A stretch of 23,178 bases of DNA from Liolophura sinensis (GCF_032854445.1 NW_027018471.1:1-23178), one strand, 5' to 3'. Numbered from the stretch's first letter, positions 8,093-18,726 are shown. Notes: generated by a model from the sequence alone, not told the origin. Program-made: numbers and translations.

Positions 8093-8354
8093 GGGGCCTC
8101 CTTGGCTCAGTTGGATAGCGCGCTAGCGCAGCGTAATGACCCAGGAGCCTCTTATCTGTGAGTTCAAGCACAGCTCATGCTGGCTTTCTCTCCGGACGTA
8201 CAGCGGATGTCTTCCACCAACCTGCGGATGGTCGTGGGTTTCCACCTGGCTTTGCCCGGTTTCCTTCCATCATAATGCTGGCCACCGTCGTATAAGTGAA
8301 ATATTCTTGAGTACGACGTAAAACACCAATCAAATAAATAAATAAATAAATGAT
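8093..8354 (+). mobile_element. Full-length tRNA-derived SINE (family A) with 8-bp target duplication
   Basis: The head is tRNA-like: A box tggctcagttgg (8103-8114) and B box gagttcaagca (8160-8170), both RNA polymerase III promoter elements. A central body (ctcatgctggctttctctcc, acctgcggatggtcgtgggt, tttccttccatcataatgct) leads to a 3' domain (tataagtgaaatattcttga, gtacgacgtaaaacaccaat) and an AAAT-repeat tail. TGAATATC flanks it at 8085-8092 and 8355-8362. Such SINEs are transcribed by Pol III and copied by a partner LINE that recognises the 3' end. The body may relate to the V-SINE superfamily known in molluscs (inference). This copy is the reference for the other fragments here. Confidence 0.95.
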
Positions 8355-8362
8355 TGAATATC

Positions 8363-8814
8363 TGATAAACATTGGTTGATGTTAATTTAGGGGTCTCATG
8401 GCAGGACATGCTGTTGTAAGCCGCTTTATTGACTGATTGCTATTTAGCGTCATATTTAAGCAGTTTTGCCACGTTACAAACGTTGCTTGGTGGTCTTTTT
8501 CCTTCGCGAACATCCAGAAAGGAGAATCAACATTTTACCCGTCTGAAGATGACAGTGAATGCAGTTAGTTTGAATAGTGATATATATAAATATATATATA
8601 TGCCTAAAACGTTAGAGTATGTAACATTGATCTGCGCATTTCAAAACAAGAGGTACCAAATACAGATACTGATTCTTTACACGTTAAAGTCGTAAATATT
8701 TGCGTCAAATTGCATATATAATATCTGTCATCAATTATTTTCTGAGGAAAACACCACGTACAATGTTCATATGTTATAGCACTTCGTTGGCAAATTTAGT
8801 TATTTATCTAAAAA
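8363..8814. other. No gene; TA-rich run and possible repeat fragment
   Basis: Around 8448-8485, tttagcgtcatatttaagca resembles a reverse fragment of family B. A TA microsatellite lies at 8579-8602. The 88-codon open frame at 8429-8695 crosses these and has no support as a gene. Confidence 0.35.
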
Positions 8815-8859
8815 ATTGTGAAGTACGACGTTAAACCGCAAGCATAGATACATACATAG
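8815..8859 (+). repeat. 3' tail fragment of repeat family B
   Basis: The sequence gaagtacgacgttaaaccgc is followed by aagcatagatacatacata, the 3' end and simple-repeat tail typical of the second SINE-like family. Only the tail remains. Confidence 0.55.
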
Positions 8860-8884
8860 CTATTTATCTCTTTGGAAGTTTACA

Positions 8885-9110
8885 TTGTACTCAAGAATAT
8901 TTCACTTATACCACAGCGGCCAGAATTATGATGAGAGGCAACCCGACAGAGCCCGGGAGAAACCTACGACAGTCCACAGGGTGGTCCCAGGTCTTTCGAG
9001 TTAAAGTTGGAGAGAAAGACAGCATAAGCTAGACTCGAACTCACAGCTATCAACACTGGTGATAGGACTCTTGGATAATAATGCTGCAATAACTAACTTT
9101 GGAGATCTCC
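8885..9110 (-). repeat. SINE family A, nearly complete copy, reverse orientation
   Basis: Reading on the - strand, the head (ggagatctccaaagttagtt, then a B box gtgagttcgagtct) is followed by the body and by tataagtgaaatattcttga. The final ~25 bases of the 3' end and the AAAT tail are missing at 8885. The head is more diverged than in the 8093 copy, suggesting an older insertion. Confidence 0.85.
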
Positions 9111-9194
9111 AGGGCATTCCGAGAGATGAGCTAGCGGTCCTCAGTGGTACTAAGCCACGTGCTGCTCTATATGGATTGTTTATCCAATTAATAT

Positions 9195-9665
9195 ATTGCA
9201 TATGCCGTGTATTTCTTTAATTTCACCGGTATGTCGAATTTCAAATATAACAGGCTAAGAATGACCCAACCCTAACCCATATATACGCACTGCGAACTGA
9301 GTTATAAGCTGCCACTGCTGACTCCTGCTAGTGCTGCTGAATTTCTCCTTTGTAATGTGGACACAGTATGTCACACCTTTTCTTAATTTGAATAAAACAT
9401 CGCATTTCAATAGGAAAAAAGGTAGTATTCACCTAACCCTAGCCTAATCCTGGACAGAGACACCTGCTATTTGAGTGATGAACTGGCACTGCGGGCTCCT
9501 CAGCCACTTGTTACCGAGTCCATTCTTTATATACGTAGGCAGAATAAGTTGTGTATTTTCTTGATTTTATATGAATACAGTTTTGGAAACAGGAAAAGGT
9601 AGATTTACCTAACCTAGACATATGAGCACTGCTATCTGAGTGAAAACCAGTGTATAAATATCAGC
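9195..9665. repeat. Diverged tandem array, three units of about 168-176 bp
   Basis: An anchor block recurs as cccaaccctaacc (9264), acctaaccctagcc (9431) and acctaacctag (9607). It is preceded each time by a T-rich then A-rich stretch ending in an agg-type block (ataacaggctaag, caataggaaaaaagg, gaaacaggaaaagg) and followed by cactg/cacctgct-type sequence. The units are heavily diverged. The array lies between two SINE insertions, and its outer limits are approximate. Confidence 0.65.
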
Positions 9666-9764
9666 CCTACCTCATATTATAAGCAGGGCTCAAATTAAAC
9701 AAATTCTGTATCACACGTACTTTCATCCATTTTCTTGCTGTAGATAACATTCTATATATTCCTT

Positions 9765-9905
9765 TGGAAGGTCTGCAGCAACCTGCGGATGGTCGTGGGT
9801 TTCGGCTGGGATATGCCCCGTGTCCTCCCACCATAATACTTGCCGCCGCCCTACAAGCGAAATATACTTGAGTGCGGCGTAAAACACAATTCAAATAAAT
9901 AAATA
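9765..9905 (+). repeat. SINE family A, 5'-truncated copy
   Basis: It begins at ggaaggtctgcagcaacctg in the body, continues through gcggatggtcgtgggttt and aaatatacttgagtgcggcg to taaaacacaattcaaataaa and a short tail. The tRNA-like head is missing. No clear target duplication was seen. Confidence 0.88.
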
Positions 9906-11040
9906 TATAATCAGGCACAGTGTCAGAGAAATAGCGCATATTGACAAATAAATTTCGATTTGGTTATGTCTTGGTTTGAAGTGAATTTGGACTCGTAACA
10001 TCCCCACTTCACAGAACCGTTGAAGACGAAGGAACATTAACATGAAGAATATATCAGGTAAAAGACCATTAAACACTGTAAATAAACATATGGTTGGCGT
10101 TATAGTGTGACGGATACCCTCTGGAGTCGCTACATCCAACTTTAGAACTTGATGTTTAAAACCCATAAAATGGTTGGAAAAATTTTTTAAAAAATCCATG
10201 GACCTATTTTGCTGGACAGCGTTTCTTGTAAATGATTTCAGCCTTTACTTTGACATGAAAACATTTCTTCATTGAAAACACGAATATAAGCCAACAGAGT
10301 GAGTGCAGAAAATTGTATGAAACTTGACGTATATCTTCTCGATATTCTTTATTTGTTTCGATTTCACACTGTCAAAGGTTGCATAAAACTTAGAGAGAAA
10401 AGCCTGGTTTATGGTATGCACAAATAATGGGGATATAGTTCTCTTTTTGCCAGATTAAAACTTTGAAATCGAAATTTTAACAGTATTAGTTATTAATTAA
10501 TGATACAGTAATTATTTATTACACTGGAATGGCGTTGTTACACATCGGATGTACATGAATCGGATGTAAATTTTAAAAGTTGCAAGTTTGTGATTCAGGT
10601 GGCAGATTTTCTGCTAAACAGTTTCTTCACTGGGGTGACCGGCCTCTGAACACCAAATAATGGAGAAATAGTGAACACATCAGCCTTACAATTCTTTTAA
10701 ATTATTTCCTATTTTTTTTTTATTTTTACAGCTTGTTACAACCACACTGAAATAGTTAGTTTTAATGACTACTTATGCCTAAGTATATGTATGGCGTAAC
10801 ATTAAACACCGAAAACACAGGGAGTGGTAGGCCTTTATTCAAACAGCTTCCTTTGTCTTGTTTCCATTGGTCCCATTTCCATTGACCAAGTTGAAATATT
10901 GTAAAGGCACTGAACTACAGATAAAATGACATGCATTTAATATGCTAAGTTTCAGTATATATTTGGCTGAAGTATAGACCACACATAACACCAAACAGGA
11001 TACAGTAGTCACTGGGAAGAAGTGCCTGAATGAGCACAAT
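9906..11040. other. No gene seen in about 1.1 kb
   Basis: AT-rich sequence. The open frames at 9891-10199 and 10839-11039 lack splice, start or homology support; the first overlaps the SINE tail. A poly-T run lies at about 10711-10727. Confidence 0.3.
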
Positions 11041-11100
11041 CCTCACAATATATATATTGTGAGGTATGATATATATGTGCAGGTATGATATACATATGCA
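11041..11100. repeat. Perfect 24-bp palindrome followed by a short direct duplication
   Basis: 11041-11064 is a perfect inverted repeat: CCTCACAATATA followed directly by its reverse complement. Immediately after comes a two-fold direct repeat, aggtatgatatatatgtgc then aggtatgatatacatatgc. The cluster lies against the tail end of the SINE at 11103-11302. Confidence 0.9.
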
Positions 11101-11102
11101 GT

Positions 11103-11302
11103 TTATATTTATTTATTTGGTGGTAGGAAACTGAGCAGAGCCTGAGCCTGGAGAAACCAACTGGCCTCTGCAAGTTGCTGGAAGATCTTCCCACATATGG
11201 TCAGACAGGAAGCCAGCATGAGCTAAACTTGAACTCACACCGACCTCATTGGTGTGAGGCTCCTGGGTCATTGTGCCGCTAACCATCTAGGCCACGGAGG
11301 CC
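11103..11302 (-). repeat. SINE family A with internal deletion, reverse orientation
   Basis: On the - strand the complete head (ggcctccgtggcctagatgg onward) and body are present, followed directly by the AAAT tail. The 3' domain of about 60 bases that other copies carry between the tail and the ggtgggaggaaa block is missing. The junction (ttatttggtgg) coincides with a short tggtg present at both ends of the lost segment in intact copies. The 3' domain is the part a partner LINE would recognise, so the deletion probably followed insertion. Confidence 0.88.
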
Positions 11303-12482
11303 TTATCACTTTACCTTACCTGTTCTGACACCATTGTGAAAGGGATGAAAGGACACTGTTGTCAACTGAGCATGCACACTCATGAAGAAATAAATTAATT
11401 TGATCACAACACAAATAAACTTTGAACCCTTTATTTATACTTATTTAACCAAAAAATATTACAAATGAACATGGACAAAGACATATTATTTGAACATTTA
11501 CACCGATAAGGCAGTTAAAGTACTTTGGAAATTTATGGTATATGACCTTAAATTTGAACCATCACAAAAATTGTACCTTGTGTCTTATTCTGAGAGTTCT
11601 ATTAATGTTATAAAGGTGTTTTGGGTTTTGTTTGGAAAGTAGGACGATATCCTAAGGAATAGGTAAGTTATCGCACCAAAAGTATATCTGACAACATTTA
11701 TTTGCCTCTAAAACTGAACTCTGGGGGAAAATTTTAAGTCATTCACCTATATGTAATATACATTACACAATTTAAATATTATCACTTTCTACCTTCACTT
11801 TAACAAGTGGGCAAGAACTTTGCAATTTCTGCATTGATGTACTCATACTATCAGCAAGAATAATATGTAATGAGCTGATTATTACAAATATGTTATTAAT
11901 GTTTACTCTTCTCCATATTTGGACGTTCCCGAGTATAGTCATTCGAGCATTACTGCACACAGTACATTTAAGTCTGTGAAAGGTGTAGGATGCATTTCTG
12001 TAGAAGGTCCTGGATTGATGGCTTGCATTTTGCTTGAAGTTCAATGAGATGAAGATAACGATGACAGTGCAAACTGTTCCACCACATCAGAAAATGGAGT
12101 GGTCAATCTGCCAATAAATATCACAGATGTTAATGAGAAAATATATATTTGACAGAGCTGCATGAAGAAAACATTTTTCATCAGGCAAATCAAATACTAG
12201 TACTTTAGAAGGAAAATGATACACCCATATGTGTTTCATACACACTGAATGCAAATCCTTGTTTACACAAACCAGAATGCCAGTTTGAAAACATGCTGTG
12301 CACTTGGTGTTGAAAGTGTCCACAGTATGTCTACTGACAGCAGGTAATGCCTCTCATTGAATTAATACCCATAATCAGGAGAAATTAAGAAAACATGACT
12401 GCTTTGGTTCACAAAAAGTATACTTTTTGGTAACATTTATGGCATTTACAACTGGAATGTGGTATTCCTCTTGAAGTAAGAG
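11303..12482. other. No supported gene; ambiguous exon-like segments
   Basis: Mostly AT-rich with few CpGs. Around 12049-12150 both strands give short exon-like readings (DEDNDDSANCSTTSENGVV on +, PFSDVVEQFALSSLSSSH on -), so neither can be trusted. Confidence 0.3.
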
Positions 12483-12590
12483 AAGGTTGTGGTTTCCCTC
12501 AGTCTGGTTTCCTCCCATCATAACACTGACTGCCATCATATAAGTGAAATATTCTTGAGCATGGCATAAAACACCAATCAAATAAAATAC
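12483..12590 (+). repeat. SINE family A, 5'-truncated 3' fragment
   Basis: From gaaggttgtggtttcc through cctcccatcataacactg, atataagtgaaatattcttg and ataaaacaccaatcaaataa. The C-to-T and G-to-A changes relative to the 8093 copy (catcataacac, catggcataaaa) look like decay of methylated CpG sites. Confidence 0.9.
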
Positions 12591-12919
12591 AAAACTCAGT
12601 CATGTGACATCAAAAATAACCTGTACACAGTTAGATTGAAGTTTTGCCTGATGAACTTAAATATCGTTCCATTTTTTTTCTGCGATGCCCAGAGAACAGC
12701 AGATAACACTAAAAAACTGCTGTTTTTCTCATTCTTAAAAGTCACACAACCAGGACCCATTGCTACGGTGAGGCTAAAAAGTGGTAAGCATGTAGATAAA
12801 CTAACACTCTTTATTTTAGTGTGTTGTAACTATTTTGCCACACTGGACAGTTTTGCCTTTGGTGTAGCCTTTGTGATAGAGGTTTCTACACTGTCTGATT
12901 TAGTTCTGGCAATTTGTAT
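12591..12919. other. No supported gene; one possible micro-exon
   Basis: A 26-base segment ending at about 12768 lies between a T-rich acceptor (ttttctcattcttaaaag) and an ACG|GTGAGG donor. It cannot be placed in a chain of exons, so it is not called as coding. Confidence 0.3.
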
Positions 12920-13180
12920 AAAACTGAAGTTGACATCCTAAAAGCTGGAGGTGGGTACATCTCCTTAACAAATGATAGCCCAGCATAATGCCAATGCAAA
13001 GACACAAATTTTACCTTTGCAAACCAAAAGTAGGACAGAAAAAAAACAAACAAACAACTTGCACTTTCTGCAAAACAATTGTATGTGTAGCAGTTTTGGA
13101 CGATGATTGTAAATATACAAACACATAACCTGAAGTGACATCCTTGAAACCAGAAGTGGGTATATCTCCTTATACTCCTA
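12920..13180 (+). repeat. Repeat family C, two adjacent partial copies
   Basis: The block gaagttgacatcctaaaagc + tggaggtgggtacatctcct (12925-12966) recurs as gaagtgacatccttgaaacc + agaagtgggtatatctcctt (13133-13173). It also occurs in reverse orientation near 16348-16398 (ttaaggaggtatacccactt). The shared block shows a dispersed element rather than chance. Element class and limits are unknown. Confidence 0.65.
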
Positions 13181-14035
13181 TATTTAGCACATGTAACATC
13201 CCATCAGCTGATGCTATTTGGAAAAAAAATGCAATATGTCCATCAGCAAACTGGGTAATGTGACTTGGTGGCCATGTTGAATTTAGTGCAAAACCTTTAA
13301 TAGCATGCTAGTCCATATAAGTCACTAAAATTTGGAAAATGTGAAATCCTTTTTATGTTTTTTGCAACCAGTTATTAGAAAACATTACATAAAACTATGC
13401 TATCTGATGAACTTTGAGATGCTGATTGCAAGTCACCAGAAGTTAGCAATTTTATTTTACTACAAGTGGAAAAAATGCAATGAAAATAACTGAAAATGGA
13501 TTTTTTGAAACTAAGCAAACAAAGGGTTTATACACCGGTAGCTGGAGCAAAGAAAGTATAATAAACCTTCAAATTTGTTTGTAAACTACAATTGTAAGTA
13601 TTGTAGATCGAAGAAAAACAAAAGAATAAAATGTGAGAATAGGTTAAAAAAAAGAGAAACTTGTCCCCTAAATAAATAAAGATTTCAATAAAATTGCTCA
13701 TCAAAGTAATTAGTGTGCATGAAATGTGGAACGCTGAAGTATTTACATTATCTACACTCACAGAGCTTTGTTGAGTAAGCTTGGATGGGTGATGGTATAT
13801 GTACGATAAATGTACCCTTTAGAGGCAAATTATAAGAATGGAATTAATAAACAAACCTGCTAGGGCAGTGGCCAAATATGATGAAATTCATGAATATTTG
13901 TTTTTCAACCAGACAGCTACTACATGAACATGCTTTATTATTTGTGTATTCTGTAGCTTTTGTTATGTAACTTTCTTTTTTAACCTTGTGTATTTATTTC
14001 TTTACTAACTTAACTGTTGTTTAATGACATACTAA
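13181..14035. other. No gene seen; AT-rich
   Basis: Long A/T runs and few CpGs. It may be the degraded continuation of family C. The 77-codon - strand frame at 13528-13761 has no support. Confidence 0.3.
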
Positions 14036-14175
14036 TGTGATGGCAGTAACTTTTATGGGTGGAGGAAGCTGGAGAAAACCCATATGTTGTCAAATGTTTA
14101 CTGTTACCAATGTGCCCCAAGCTGTGAGAGAGGGAAAAACCTTTTTAAAAAAGCAAGTTGGCGTGACGTTAAAGA
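14036..14175 (+). repeat. Possible degraded member of repeat family B
   Basis: A gggtggaggaagctggagaa block is followed about 110 bases later by gcgtgacgttaaagac. This order matches the body and 3' end of molluscan repeats of the family-B type, but the copy is highly diverged. The 76-codon open frame here is a by-product. Confidence 0.35.
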
Positions 14176-14191
14176 CTATTTATAACATTAC

Positions 14192-14325
14192 CATTATTTA
14201 TTTATATAACTGGAGCTTTATACAGTACTCAAAAATATTTGACTTACATGATGATAGCCAGTATTAAACCGGGCAAATCTTGGGGAAAACTCACGACCAT
14301 CTACAGCTTGCTGGCAGACCTTCAA
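14192..14325 (-). repeat. SINE family A, diverged 5'-truncated copy, reverse orientation
   Basis: An AAAT-type tail (attatttatttat) is followed by ctttatacagtactcaaaaa, atttgacttacatgatgat, ccgggcaaatcttggggaaa and accatctacagcttgctggc, matching the - strand of the SINE body. It stops at the ccttc block, so the head is lost. Confidence 0.85.
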
Positions 14326-14660
14326 GGATACGAATATAACATTAAGAATAAAGTTAACAGAATCAATGATATGCATGAAGTTGAAAAGTAAAGCACCCTC
14401 AAGGTCATAATTATGGCAAATTAAGATTTATACGACACACGAAATATGCAACAATTATTCATGGAGTAAGCTGGATTTCAAACTTGATGTGAGGTTACAC
14501 AAAATGAACACATGCACACAAAATTTTATGAGAATGAGACAATGAGATCTGTGTGATAGATAGGTGGACAGAGTACAGGTGAGCAGACAGAATGACAAAT
14601 CAAAATTAATGTCTGTTGCTGATTTTGAAGAATGTGATTAATGGCAAACAAGGCAGTCAG

Positions 14661-14740
14661 TGAACACCTGTAGCTCTCCTGACTGAGCAGTTCATAAAAC
14701 TGTATAATGTTCAGCGAGATATGTTCAAATCCTGTCCTCT
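14661..14740 (+). repeat. Possible tRNA-like pseudogene or SINE head
   Basis: ctgtagctctcctgactgag resembles a degraded A-box/D-arm, and atgttcaaatcct (14721-14733) resembles a B box. The spacing is plausible, but the stems do not fold convincingly and no SINE body was recognised after it. Confidence 0.28.
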
Positions 14741-14744
14741 AAAC

Positions 14745-15227
14745 CAAAATACAGCAGAATGACACAGACACATACACGTCATTCATACATTAGATAGTAC
14801 TAAGATGTCGGAATTAAATCAAAAAGAAAGGCCAAAATTATTATGTACTGTCAGAAATATGACTGTTTATTATATACATAGCAGATATAGATTTCAGAGC
14901 AGCTTCATAGTCAGGTCATCAAACTACATAAAGTAGAATACAGAAAATATTTAAATTCAGAAAATATTGATTCTGTGACAAATTCAGTGATCAGCACATT
15001 TCCACAGTTTTCAAGATAAACAACTAATTTCTGCACCCTTCATTTGTTCGAACATGCTCTATCTGCATTTTAAATTTCAGCTTAATCGCATTAAACCTTG
15101 TCAAGAAAATGACACATAAACACTTTCAGTCAATCGTAATATTGCAGAAACAGTACATTAATTGAATGGTGTCTATGCATTGATAGAAAGCACATATTCT
15201 TCGTAACCATCAATGCACTGTACGTAC
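14745..15227. other. No gene seen
   Basis: AT-rich, with a possible distant relative of the following repeat around 15050-15150 (aaatttcagcttaatcgc, tcaagaaaatgacac). Confidence 0.3.
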
Positions 15228-15930
15228 ACTACATAATATGTACATATAAATGTGTCAAATGTAGTCAATCAACCTGTGGGCAATGTTTAAAGGCGTGTAT
15301 GTCCTCTTCTTTTCCACACAGCTCAAGGATTTTCAGCATACTTACAGAACATACATAGCCCTATTATACAGTCATTTTCAGCTTACAACTATAGCAGTTT
15401 TCTGTCTAGTGTCCAGCAAATACTGGGATAATTGCGATTTTTCACAGCTTAATCACAATTTAGGTCAAAAGTATACACATCAAGAAAAAAAAATAAGACC
15501 GGGTTCGAGATAAGAACATCAAACTATGTCGGGTGACATACTTACAATATTTCTACATTCATTCAAGACACAAACAGGTTGTATATGCATTATGTAACAT
15601 GTCTTGTAAATGTGCCAAAAAGTCGTAAATCGGCCTTTTTTCAAATTTTGAAACCCTGTATATCCTGTCTTAAGACAACTCAAACATTTTCAGCATACAT
15701 ACAGTACATATATAGTCCCTTTCAATCAGCAATCTTGAACTCTACAGGTGTATCAGTTTTCTGTCACAAGACCTACAAATATGGGGAAATTGCAAATTTC
15801 TGATCACAATTTGCAACATAACTACATCTTACAGGAAAAAAATAAGAACAAATTCGTGATCTGGACATCAAATTATGTCAGATAGCATATTTAGAATACT
15901 GAAATTCCAAAAAACACACACACACAACAA
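15228..15930. repeat. Diverged tandem duplication, period about 350-359 bp
   Basis: Matching blocks recur in order: tttcagcata (15331/15688), agttttctgtc (15396/15755), aaaaaaataaga (ending near 15497/15846) and acatcaaa-y-tatgtc (15516/15865). The spacing falls from 357-359 to 349, so there are small indels. The two + strand open frames at 15283-15513 and 15579-15803 fall at similar places in each unit but do not encode similar proteins in a conserved frame. Confidence 0.7.
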
Positions 15931-15999
15931 AAACGTGATATCACTTCCTCTGTATCATGTAAAACCTAATTTGCATAAACATTGCATTCTTTCTTCCAA

Positions 16000-16720
16000 A
16001 CAGTCTCCAGGGAACGCTTGTTATGTGTGCTAAATTTCAAGACAATCAGACAGGGTTCTGGAGAAAATGACTCTCAAACATTTTCATATCAAATGTATAT
16101 GGCCGCCACGTCACATGACGTGAGGACACCCAAATCTTTACTCGTAAGAGCACATCTCCAGGTCTGTCACCTATCTAAGTTTCACGCATTTCTGTCGAGC
16201 CTCGTTCGCTTAGAAGTTTTTCAATTTTGAGAATGAAAAAACTGCAAATTTTTTGGCATGTACTACTTTCGGGTTGTTGACGTCACTTTCGGTAATGCAA
16301 AATTTGTCTGCCTGCCTTGGGATGATTGCATCTCTAGCTTCACTAGTTAAGGAGGTATACCCACTTCTGGTTTGATAATGTCACTTCCGGTTTTGCAAAA
16401 ATTGTATTTTCGGAATCAGCGTCAAAAACTGCATATGACAGGACTATTTGCAGAACATCACCTGAACAAGTGTAGACATTATTAGCAAAAAACGAAATTT
16501 GGGGTTACAAGACAATTTAACCCAATAGCAAGCTTGTACAATTTTCAACCAAGAAAGTTCTCATTCTCAAACTTAACAAGCCTAGGCTTTGTACACATTC
16601 AGTTGAAATTTCTGCTCAGTCACATCAGCCGTTCTGGAGAAGAAGATTTTTTTCAGGTTTTCATCAAAATCCAAGATGGTCGCCAAGTCACGCGACAAAA
16701 TCTACCTAAAAGTTAGGATG
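16000..16720 (-). repeat. Probable decayed dispersed element, includes reverse copy of family C
   Basis: Contains ttctggagaaaatga (16057) and ttctggagaagaagattttt (16632), with related flanks (gctaaatttcaagacaatc, gttgaaatttctgctcag) and ggccgcca/gtcgcca blocks. It also has the reverse copy of the family-C block (16348-16398). These recurring blocks suggest a large decayed transposable element or several insertions. The strand is taken from the family-C match. No transposase was recognised. Confidence 0.45.
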
Positions 16721-18192
16721 CACAACTTCAAGTCCTACAGTCCCCACAATATGCCTGAAATATTGCCAATGCAGCTTTTTGCCATAATCATTCATTCGTT
16801 CAAGTCCTACAGACAGACATGTTAAAATTTCATAAACTTCAGAATAACCATTTTCACCAGAAACGCGGCACAATTTTGGTGAGAATAATAATAAAGACAA
16901 ATAATCTTAACGAACACAAGAGGGAATGGCTTGAACACCTAATTAAGATCTTGCCATGAAATAAACAAAAAAGGCATAAAATATTACAGTGTCTTAAATT
17001 CATAACATGCATAAAGAATGCAGAGCAGTGACTTCATATGTTATAGATTTGTAAATCGTTGTGGTTGTAAACGATGCCACTGTGGACTGTGGTATTTGTA
17101 TACACATGGTGAACTGCATTTGGCAATCCGTGTACTGTTTGTGGCAATTGCAATCCTGTGATTGGTCAATTCCATGTTACAGGCACTACATTCAGATTGT
17201 TTTTTTTTATTCATTTTTTCAGTGGGAATATATGAAAAGAGCCAATGATATTAAGAGACACTGACTAATCATAATAGAGGCTAGTTTGTATAGTGTGACG
17301 GGTGCTGCAGACAACAGTGACTACTGACGTGTCACTTTGACATCTTCCCAGATCCCTGTGATTTGTTGTAAGACTGAACCTTAATTTTGTGGTTGAACTG
17401 ACTGACTTGACTGAAACTTATGCTGCTTTAGCACAAGGAAGCACCAATCAAATAAAACTGTCAAAAAGGAAAACTTGAAGTTTTAAATGTAAATGTTTAA
17501 CTGTCAAGTGGTGCATAAGTGATAGGTTCTGAAGGTGTCAATGGATGTCGGGGATACATAACAGGTAGGTGCTTTTGGTGCATATAAACTCTGAAACTGG
17601 ACATGCCTAGCAGAATAAAATTATTCAGTGAAGCTCACATTAGATATGAGATTTTGTACTTTTTGAGAAACACAGTGTTTGCCATGGCCAAAGGACAGAG
17701 AAAGAGACAGGTGTCAAGGTTTAGGAAAAGAAAAAAACTATTCAATCAGAGGCAATAAAGCAACACTCAGGCTGGTAGGAATGTGCCAAAAACATATGTA
17801 CATATGAGCAACAGCAGCTGTGTGAGATTGCATGGATTGGACAAAAATTGAATGTGTGAACTTGTTGGACTGCGATCTACAGCCCTATGATGTTGGTGTA
17901 CTGGCCCATTCGCTCCCACTGTCAAGGACTCTTACCAGCAGGCTGAACGCCAGAGATCAAAAGCTGAGCAAAACACCTACAGACTGCTGCACCTGGGAAA
18001 GACCGCCGAGCTGTAGAATACTGCATCTGCCGACCACTGGACCACAACATCATACTGTCCTGAAGGGCTGAACTGAGATTTGAACAGCGAGGTGCCTTGG
18101 GGTGTGTGCGTCACAGAGAGGTTTGCCTGTGCTGAGTGCGGCTTCTCATCTAAAAGTAGAAAGTTGTACCATGGAGATACTATCAGGCAAAA
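16721..18192. other. No supported gene; one SINE tail scrap
   Basis: The only clear feature is a SINE-A tail scrap at about 17437-17455 (gcaccaatcaaataaa). The 79-codon open frame at 17832-18071 sits in a GC-richer patch (17830-18180) that may be a repeat or a decayed coding relic; no motif is recognisable. Confidence 0.3.
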
Positions 18193-18289
18193 ATTGATTT
18201 ATTTAATTTATCTGATTGGTGTTTTACGCAGTACTCAAGAATACATCACTTATACGATGACAGCCAGCATTATGGTGGGTGGAAACCGT
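18193..18289 (-). repeat. SINE family A, 3' fragment, reverse orientation
   Basis: AAAT-like tail, then tgattggtgttttacgcagt, actcaagaatacatcact and tatggtgggtggaaacc. Head and most of the body are missing. No target duplication was seen. Confidence 0.88.
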
Positions 18290-18726
18290 TTGCATGCCGT
18301 TTGTTGCACTCATTGCAATGTAGTTTGAGACAGTCTAGTCAAGCACAATGAGGCATCAATAGTACAGATAAGGTGAAACACATAACAACCGATGCGGACA
18401 GTTCATTATACCCAGTAGCCAAGGACCACTGAGTCAGTGCACCATCTGGACACACACCACTTGGGGAAAAGCCATTGCAGCAAGGTGAAAGTGATGGCAT
18501 TCTGTGACAACGTGTTCCCCACAAGGACAGCGGAGTGAAAGAAAGACAGGAAACTGGCTTTGCGGACGACTTTGCATCTAGGTGAAACAGTAGGTGCACA
18601 GAGGCCTACTGACAGACTCCAAGTGACATACAGGACTTCATATGTAGAAACCTGACTTTCGTAACAGATGCCATTGTCCTGTGTTATCAGGGAAATCACT
18701 GTTTGTGCAAGCAGTATTTGGCTATG
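18290..18726. other. No gene; GC-richer patch beside the retroelement
   Basis: The patch at 18380-18620 has open frames on both strands and two + strand readings (TTDADSSLYPVAKDH, then in another frame THHLGKSHCSKVKVMAFCDN) broken by stops. It may be an upstream remnant of the adjacent retroelement or another decayed repeat. I recognise no endonuclease motif. Confidence 0.3.

Noticed and set aside
12049-12150. Exon-like acidic reading on + and Ser-rich reading on -
   Set aside because: Both strands look equally coding over the same bases, splice sites are weak on +, and neither links to another exon.
16107-16122. Palindromic cacgtca/tgacgtg pair resembling CRE sites
   Set aside because: It sits inside the decayed repeat, where such a block can be part of the element, so a regulatory role is not supported.
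17832-18071. 79-codon + strand open frame
   Set aside because: No recognisable motif, no splice or start context. The patch may be a repeat relic.
18339-18699. Two overlapping - strand open frames of 86 and 97 codons
   Set aside because: They overlap each other in different frames in a GC-richer patch next to the dead retroelement. No homology was recognised.
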